This document shows, piece after piece, positions 48,726-53,305 of a stretch of DNA of 53,305 bases. The notes under the pieces are model-generated. The model was not told where the DNA came from, searched no databases, and worked only from the letters and a program-made list of their open reading frames with translations. How positions within the stretch are numbered: position 1 is the first letter of the stretch; every line of letters begins with the position of its first letter. Both the position numbers and the translations under genes were made by a program. Origin of the DNA: Atribacterota bacterium. Lineage in GTDB: Bacteria; Atribacterota; Phoenicimicrobiia; Phoenicimicrobiales; Phoenicimicrobiaceae. The stretch lies in the NCBI GenBank assembly GCA_030605615.1, contig JAUWHZ010000012.1:1-53305 (forward strand), given 5' to 3'.

Positions 48726-51700
48726 CTAATGATAAATTTTTTTGTTATTTGATATTTTTTCTATCCATACTTTATCATTTCCTAAAATATTTCTTATTTT
48801 TTCAATTAATTTATCGTCAATATTTACAGAAAATTCTTTATCGATAATATGTAGTATTGTTTTTTTCTTTTCTTTAAAATGAATCATTATCTGGCTTTTT
48901 CCTGGATAAGTACAAAATATTTCTTTTAATTTTATTAAAAGATCAGGTTTATTTTTATAAGAATTAATCTCAAGATGAAGCTCTTCGAGAAGATTTTGAT
49001 CTGTCTGCTTTTTTGTTTTTATCGTATATTCTTTATTTTCTAAATATTTATTTAAAAGCGATATTTTTTCTGCAATTAATTTTATTTTTCCTTCCGCCAC
49101 ATCTAAGCGTCCTTCTATTACCACAATTTCGTCTTTTTTTATCAGTTCTTTATATTCCTCATAAACTTTGGGAAAAGCTATTATCTCAACATTACCTTCT
49201 AAGTCTTCCAAGATGATAAATGCCATAAGATTTCCATTTTTAGTGCTCTTTCTTTTAAAACTATTAATCACTCCTCCCAAAACCACTCTACTTTTATCTA
49301 AAAGATTAGTTAATTCAGCAGAAGTACAGGTTGTAATCTTCCTTAATTTATCCTTATAACTATTTAAGGGATGATATGAGATGTATAATCCTAACATCTC
49401 TTTCTCCATAGCTAAAAGTTCATTCTGTGAAAATTCTGGTATTTCTGGCAATTTTTGTTGGTAATTATCACCAATCTTTTCTTTGTGAACTTCTTCAAAT
49501 AGATCAAAGATTGAAGTTTGACCATTCTTTTGAGCTTTTTGGTATTCTTGCCCACTCTTCATGAAATTATCTAAAATGTCTAATAATTGTGATCTCTTTG
49601 CCCCCAATGAATCAAATGCACCACACTTTATCAAACTTTCAATAACCCTCTTATTTGCTATTCTTAAATCCACTCTTTGACAAAAATCAAATAAGGAAGT
49701 AAAATTAGAATTCTTTTTTCGTTCTTTAATTATGCTTTTTATGGCTTTTTCCCCAACATTTTTCACTGCAGCTAATCCAAAACGAATAGCCTTTTCTCCT
49801 ACCACAGTGAAATTTACCAAGCTCTGATTTATATCAGGGGGCAATATGTCAATGTTCATATTTCGACACTCTTTTATATATAAAGCTACTTTATCATTAT
49901 TTCCCATTATGCTGGTAAGTAAAGAAGCCATATATTCTACTGAATAATTAGCTTTTAAATAAGCTGTCTGATAGGAAATGAAGGCATAAGATACGCTATG
50001 AGATTTATTAAAACCATATCCCGCAAAATATGCAATTAAGTCAAATATTTCTGCAGCAGTACTTTTTCCGATACTGTTTTTCTGAGCACCTTTTACAAAA
50101 AGCTCTCGTTGTTTCTCCATCACTCCTTTCTGTTTTTTTCCCATAGCTTTTCGCAGGATATCTGCTTGCCCCAAAGTAAAACCAGCTAATTCACTGGCTA
50201 TCTTCATAACCTGTTCCTGATAAACAATTACTCCATAAGTTTCTTTTAATATAGGTTCTAATTGGGGATGAGGATATTTAATTTTTATAATTCCTTTCTT
50301 TCGGTTAATAAAATCTTCAATCATTCCACTCCCCAAAGGTCCAGGTCTATATAAAGCCAATAGTGCAGTAATATCTTCTATGTTTTCAGGTTTTAATCTT
50401 TTAACTAAATCCCTCATTCCTTCACTCTCTAATTGAAAAATACCGACACAGTTTCCTTTAGAAAGCATTTTATATACTTGATTATCATCTAAGGGAATCT
50501 GGTTTATATCAACTTCTTCTCCTCGTGTATGTTTTATAATTTTGAGGGCGTTACTTATTACAGTTAAAGTACGTAAACCTAAAAAATCCATCTTTAATAA
50601 ACCCAAATCTTCTAATTCTGCCATAGCATACTGGGTACATATTTCACCTTCAGCAGTATTTTGTAAAGGAACATAATCGGTTAGGGGTTTATGAGAAAGA
50701 ACTATGCCAGCGGCATGTGTAGAGGCATGCCGAGCTAAGCCCTCCAAAGAAGAAGCTATCTCAATCAACTTTTTTATAGTCTCGTCTTCTTTCATTAAAT
50801 CTTTAAGTCGACTTTCCATCTTTAATGCCTTCTCAATAGTTATATTTGGTTCCCAGGGAATCATCTTAGCAATAGTATCTACCCGAGCATAGGGAATATT
50901 TAAAGCCCTTCCTACATCTCTTACAGCAGCTCGAGCAGCCATAGTGCCAAAAGTTATAATCTGAGCTACTTTTTCCTCTCCATATTTTTTAGAAACATAT
51001 TCAATTACCTCTTCTCTACGCTCATAACAAAAATCAATATCGAAATCTGGCATGCTGATTCTTTCAGGATTTAAAAATCTTTCAAATAATAGTCCATAAG
51101 TTATAGGATCGACATTAGTAATCTTCAGACAATAAGCAACTAAACTTCCTGCAGCAGAACCCCGTCCTGGCCCAACCATTATTCCCTTTTCTTTAGCATA
51201 CCTTACAAAATCCCAGACAATTAAAAAATAAGGATCAAATTCCATTTTTCCAATAATTGAAAGCTCGTACTCTAACCTCTCATTTAATTCTTTGGTGATG
51301 TTAGTATATCTTTCTTTAAGTCCTTTATTGCAAAGTTCTCTCAAATAACTACTTATATTATGTTCTGGGGGAACTTTAAATTCAGGTAACTGGGCTTGTC
51401 TAAAATTAATTTCCAAATTACATTTTTCAGCAATGCGAACAGTGTTTTCTATAGCTTGAGGTATATCTGAGAAGTTTTCGTTCATCTCTTCAGGAGAATT
51501 AAAGTAAAATTCATCAGTAGCAAATTTTAAACGTTTAGGATCATCTAAATTAGTAGCAGTTTGAATACAAAGCAATATTTCATGAGCTCGGGCATCTTCT
51601 TTTTTAATATAATGAATATCACTACTCGCTACTATGGGAATAGAAAGTTCTTGACCTATTTTGATGAGATTCTCATTTACAACATCTTGTTCAGGAATAC

Positions 51701-52241
51701 CATTTTTTTGCAATTCTAAATAAAAATTTTCTTCTCCAAAAATTTTCACAAAGTCAATTGCGACTTCCTTTGCTTTTTTTATATTGTTTTGCAAAATACT
51801 ACGAGGAATTTCACCCTTTAAACATGCGGAAAGACCAATCAATCCACTACTATACTCTCTTAATACTTCTTTATCAATTCTTGGTTTATAATAAAAACCT
51901 TCCAAATAAGATAAAGTAACTAATTTTATTAAATTTTTGTAACCTTCATTATTTTTAACCAGTAAGATTAAATGATGAGGAGTTTCTTTTCTTTGTGAAG
52001 ATTTATCAAATCTACTTTGGGGAGCAACATACATTTCACAGCCAATTATGGGTTTTACACCTTTTCGTATAGCTTCTTTGTAAAATTGGATTACTCCATA
52101 CATAACTCCATGATCAGTAATGGCCAAAGCAGGCATCTTATGTTTTTTAGCTTGAGCTACTAAATGGTTTATCCGACAGGCTCCATCCAAAAGACTGTAT
52201 TCAGTATGAGTATGTAAATGGACAAAATTTGAGTGCCACAT
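48726..52241 (-). CDS. dnaE: DNA polymerase III alpha subunit (DnaE)
   Basis: The replicative polymerase catalytic subunit, 1171 residues, DnaE1-like length. The PHP domain opens with HLHTHTEYSLLDGACR. The palm has GPGRGSAAGSLVAYCL and PDFDIDFCYERR with the catalytic aspartates. The helix-hairpin-helix, OB-fold (VVLGGVINSFKRK) and C-terminal regions follow. ATG with GGAGG upstream. Whether it is the only replicase or works with PolC cannot be seen here. pfk lies just upstream, as in many Clostridia. Confidence 0.97.
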   Translation of the reverse strand: MWHSNFVHLHTHTEYSLLDGACRINHLVAQAKKHKMPALAITDHGVMYGVIQFYKEAIRKGVKPIIGCEMYVAPQSRFDKSSQRKETPHHLILLVKNNEGYKNLIKLVTLSYLEGFYYKPRIDKEVLREYSSGLIGLSACLKGEIPRSILQNNIKKAKEVAIDFVKIFGEENFYLELQKNGIPEQDVVNENLIKIGQELSIPIVASSDIHYIKKEDARAHEILLCIQTATNLDDPKRLKFATDEFYFNSPEEMNENFSDIPQAIENTVRIAEKCNLEINFRQAQLPEFKVPPEHNISSYLRELCNKGLKERYTNITKELNERLEYELSIIGKMEFDPYFLIVWDFVRYAKEKGIMVGPGRGSAAGSLVAYCLKITNVDPITYGLLFERFLNPERISMPDFDIDFCYERREEVIEYVSKKYGEEKVAQIITFGTMAARAAVRDVGRALNIPYARVDTIAKMIPWEPNITIEKALKMESRLKDLMKEDETIKKLIEIASSLEGLARHASTHAAGIVLSHKPLTDYVPLQNTAEGEICTQYAMAELEDLGLLKMDFLGLRTLTVISNALKIIKHTRGEEVDINQIPLDDNQVYKMLSKGNCVGIFQLESEGMRDLVKRLKPENIEDITALLALYRPGPLGSGMIEDFINRKKGIIKIKYPHPQLEPILKETYGVIVYQEQVMKIASELAGFTLGQADILRKAMGKKQKGVMEKQRELFVKGAQKNSIGKSTAAEIFDLIAYFAGYGFNKSHSVSYAFISYQTAYLKANYSVEYMASLLTSIMGNNDKVALYIKECRNMNIDILPPDINQSLVNFTVVGEKAIRFGLAAVKNVGEKAIKSIIKERKKNSNFTSLFDFCQRVDLRIANKRVIESLIKCGAFDSLGAKRSQLLDILDNFMKSGQEYQKAQKNGQTSIFDLFEEVHKEKIGDNYQQKLPEIPEFSQNELLAMEKEMLGLYISYHPLNSYKDKLRKITTCTSAELTNLLDKSRVVLGGVINSFKRKSTKNGNLMAFIILEDLEGNVEIIAFPKVYEEYKELIKKDEIVVIEGRLDVAEGKIKLIAEKISLLNKYLENKEYTIKTKKQTDQNLLEELHLEINSYKNKPDLLIKLKEIFCTYPGKSQIMIHFKEKKKTILHIIDKEFSVNIDDKLIEKIRNILGNDKVWIEKISNNKKIYH

Positions 52242-52265
52242 GTTAAGACAACCAACCTCCTAAGA

Positions 52266-52296
52266 TCGTATTTTGTACGCTCCACGCTGTTTCGCT
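52266..52296. repeat. Short degenerate heptamers between pfk and dnaE
   Basis: TCGTATTTTGTACGC then TCCACGCTGTTTCGC: weak CGTAT and inverted AGCGTGG units filling the short gap. Confidence 0.5.
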
Positions 52297-53305
52297 ATTT
52301 AAAGAATACCTGCGCTAATTTCCACCATTTTTTATCTACAGTTTTAAGTTTACTTACTGCCTCTTTTAAAGGCACTCCTATTACTTCACTACCTTTAAGG
52401 GCGGCCATGTAGCCAAACTTTCCTTGGGAAATCAAATCCACGGCAGTTACTCCACACCTAAGACCTAAAATACGGTCGAAAAGTGTAGGAGAACCCCCTC
52501 TTTGAATATGACCTATAACTGTATGGCGGGTTTCAATGCCAGTATTCTTTTTAATTAAATCAGCTAGGATATTCCCCACTCCTCTATTGCGTAATATCAT
52601 ATGCCCAAACTGGTCTAAGCTTTCCTCCTTGACATCTATACCAGGAAGTGTTACTCCTTCTGATATTACCACAGAAGCATACTTATTTTTTTTATAAACA
52701 TCCTTTAAATGTTGACACATTTTTTTTATATCTGCTTTTTCTTCAGGAATAAGGGTCCAATCCGCACCAGAAGCCATACCGGTAAATAAAGCCACCCAAC
52801 CGGCATGTCTCCCCATTACTTCTAAAACCATTATTCTGCGATGAGAGCGTCCACTGTCTTGAAGGCTTCGTATCGCCTCAATTGCCCGGGTAACTGAACT
52901 ATCGAACCCAAAGGTATAGTCAGTCCCGCTAAGATCATTGTCCATAGTCTTAGGAGCACCAACTAACTTAACACTTTCCTCTTTAAATAATTTATTAGCT
53001 ACCCCCAAAGTATCTTCTCCGCCAATAGCTATTATCGCATCTAATTTAAACTTTTTTATCGAATTAAGAACCTGTCTGATGCCATTTTCTACTTTATAAG
53101 GATTTAATCTCGAAGTCCCTAAAATTGTTCCTCCTTGATCAACTATTTCTTTTACATCTCTCAAATTTAGAGGATTTATATCGCCTTTTACTAACCCTCT
53201 CCAACCTTCTTGAATTCCGTAAATCTCATAATTGTAATCTTGTGCCCGGTATACTACTCCCCTGATAGTCGGATTTAACCCGGAACAATCTCCTCCCCCG
53301 GTTAA
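52295..53305 (-). CDS. 6-phosphofructokinase, pyrophosphate-type active site, 5' end cut by the window
   Basis: Phosphorylates fructose-6-phosphate. The frame runs to the right edge; 336 residues are visible, beginning LTGGGDCSGLNPTIRGVV, so only a few N-terminal residues are missing. The donor-site motif is GGEDT (53024-53010), where ATP enzymes have GGDGS: the residue equivalent to E. coli Gly104 is Asp (53012-53014). PKTMDND carries Lys (52949-52951) where E. coli has Gly124. In the family, Asp104 with Lys124 marks pyrophosphate-dependent enzymes. RGGSPTLFDRILG and the substrate motif MGRHAGW are conserved. It is upstream of dnaE. Confidence 0.93.
   Translation of the reverse strand, partial: LTGGGDCSGLNPTIRGVVYRAQDYNYEIYGIQEGWRGLVKGDINPLNLRDVKEIVDQGGTILGTSRLNPYKVENGIRQVLNSIKKFKLDAIIAIGGEDTLGVANKLFKEESVKLVGAPKTMDNDLSGTDYTFGFDSSVTRAIEAIRSLQDSGRSHRRIMVLEVMGRHAGWVALFTGMASGADWTLIPEEKADIKKMCQHLKDVYKKNKYASVVISEGVTLPGIDVKEESLDQFGHMILRNRGVGNILADLIKKNTGIETRHTVIGHIQRGGSPTLFDRILGLRCGVTAVDLISQGKFGYMAALKGSEVIGVPLKEAVSKLKTVDKKWWKLAQVFFK

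Overview
The window is an AT-rich (G+C near one third by eye), gene-dense piece of a bacterial chromosome. It carries about 41 protein-coding genes, all on the minus strand, and one tRNA gene on the plus strand. Several features point to a low-GC Terrabacteria lineage, either Bacillota (Clostridia-like) or a relative such as Atribacterota. These are conserved gene orders (tmk-holB-ricT-trmN6-rsmI-metG; rho-rpmE-tdk-prfA-prmC-phosphatase-rpiB-upp; uvrB-uvrA-uvrC; dnaE-pfk), a T-box leader, an FMN riboswitch in front of an ECF riboflavin transporter, and strong Shine-Dalgarno sites. The phylum cannot be fixed from this sequence alone.

Layout, left to right (transcription runs right to left). 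1-6142: a T-box leader followed by pilT, hisS, asnS and aspS, then the start of an unknown gene at the left edge. 6146-9510: a homocysteine methyltransferase module, metK and a mannose-1-phosphate guanylyltransferase. 9511-11670: an FMN riboswitch with ribU, and a membrane-anchored lytic transglycosylase. 11732-17663: the tmk-to-metG block; metG has lost its C-terminal tRNA-binding domain, and the decayed remains are still readable. 17804-20105: CBS-domain protein, 1-phosphofructokinase family kinase, rhomboid protease. 20508-32867: wecB, dCMP deaminase, upp, rpiB, a probable protein-arginine phosphatase, prmC, prfA, YqhQ-like membrane protein, thyX, tdk, rpmE, rho, a nucleotidyltransferase and pyrG. 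33138-36182: an MBL-fold hydrolase, an unusual double HARE-HTH/endonuclease-like protein and a gamma-carbonic anhydrase-like protein. 36179-42599: uvrC (unusually short), uvrA, uvrB. 42982-53305: adenine deaminase, coaE, polA, tRNA-Leu(CAA), a small DUF2007-like protein, dnaE and a phosphofructokinase with pyrophosphate-type residues, cut by the right edge.

The genes are mostly housekeeping: translation (four aminoacyl-tRNA synthetases, release factor and its methyltransferase), pyrimidine/dTMP supply (pyrG, upp, dCMP deaminase, thyX, tdk, tmk), replication and repair (dnaE, holB, polA, uvrABC) and transcription termination (rho).

The striking part lies between the genes. Nearly every longer gap is filled by arrays of degenerate 7-bp units (TCGTATN, AGCGTAN, AGTCGTT and others), often with one array pointing rightward and a second, inverted array further on, sometimes flanking a GC-rich hairpin element. 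Three hairpin families recur. One, present in three copies, has compensatory changes that keep the stems paired as minus-strand RNA. The arrays commonly begin at stop codons and in places supply the last codons of genes. This composite repeat system is the best candidate for something undescribed here.
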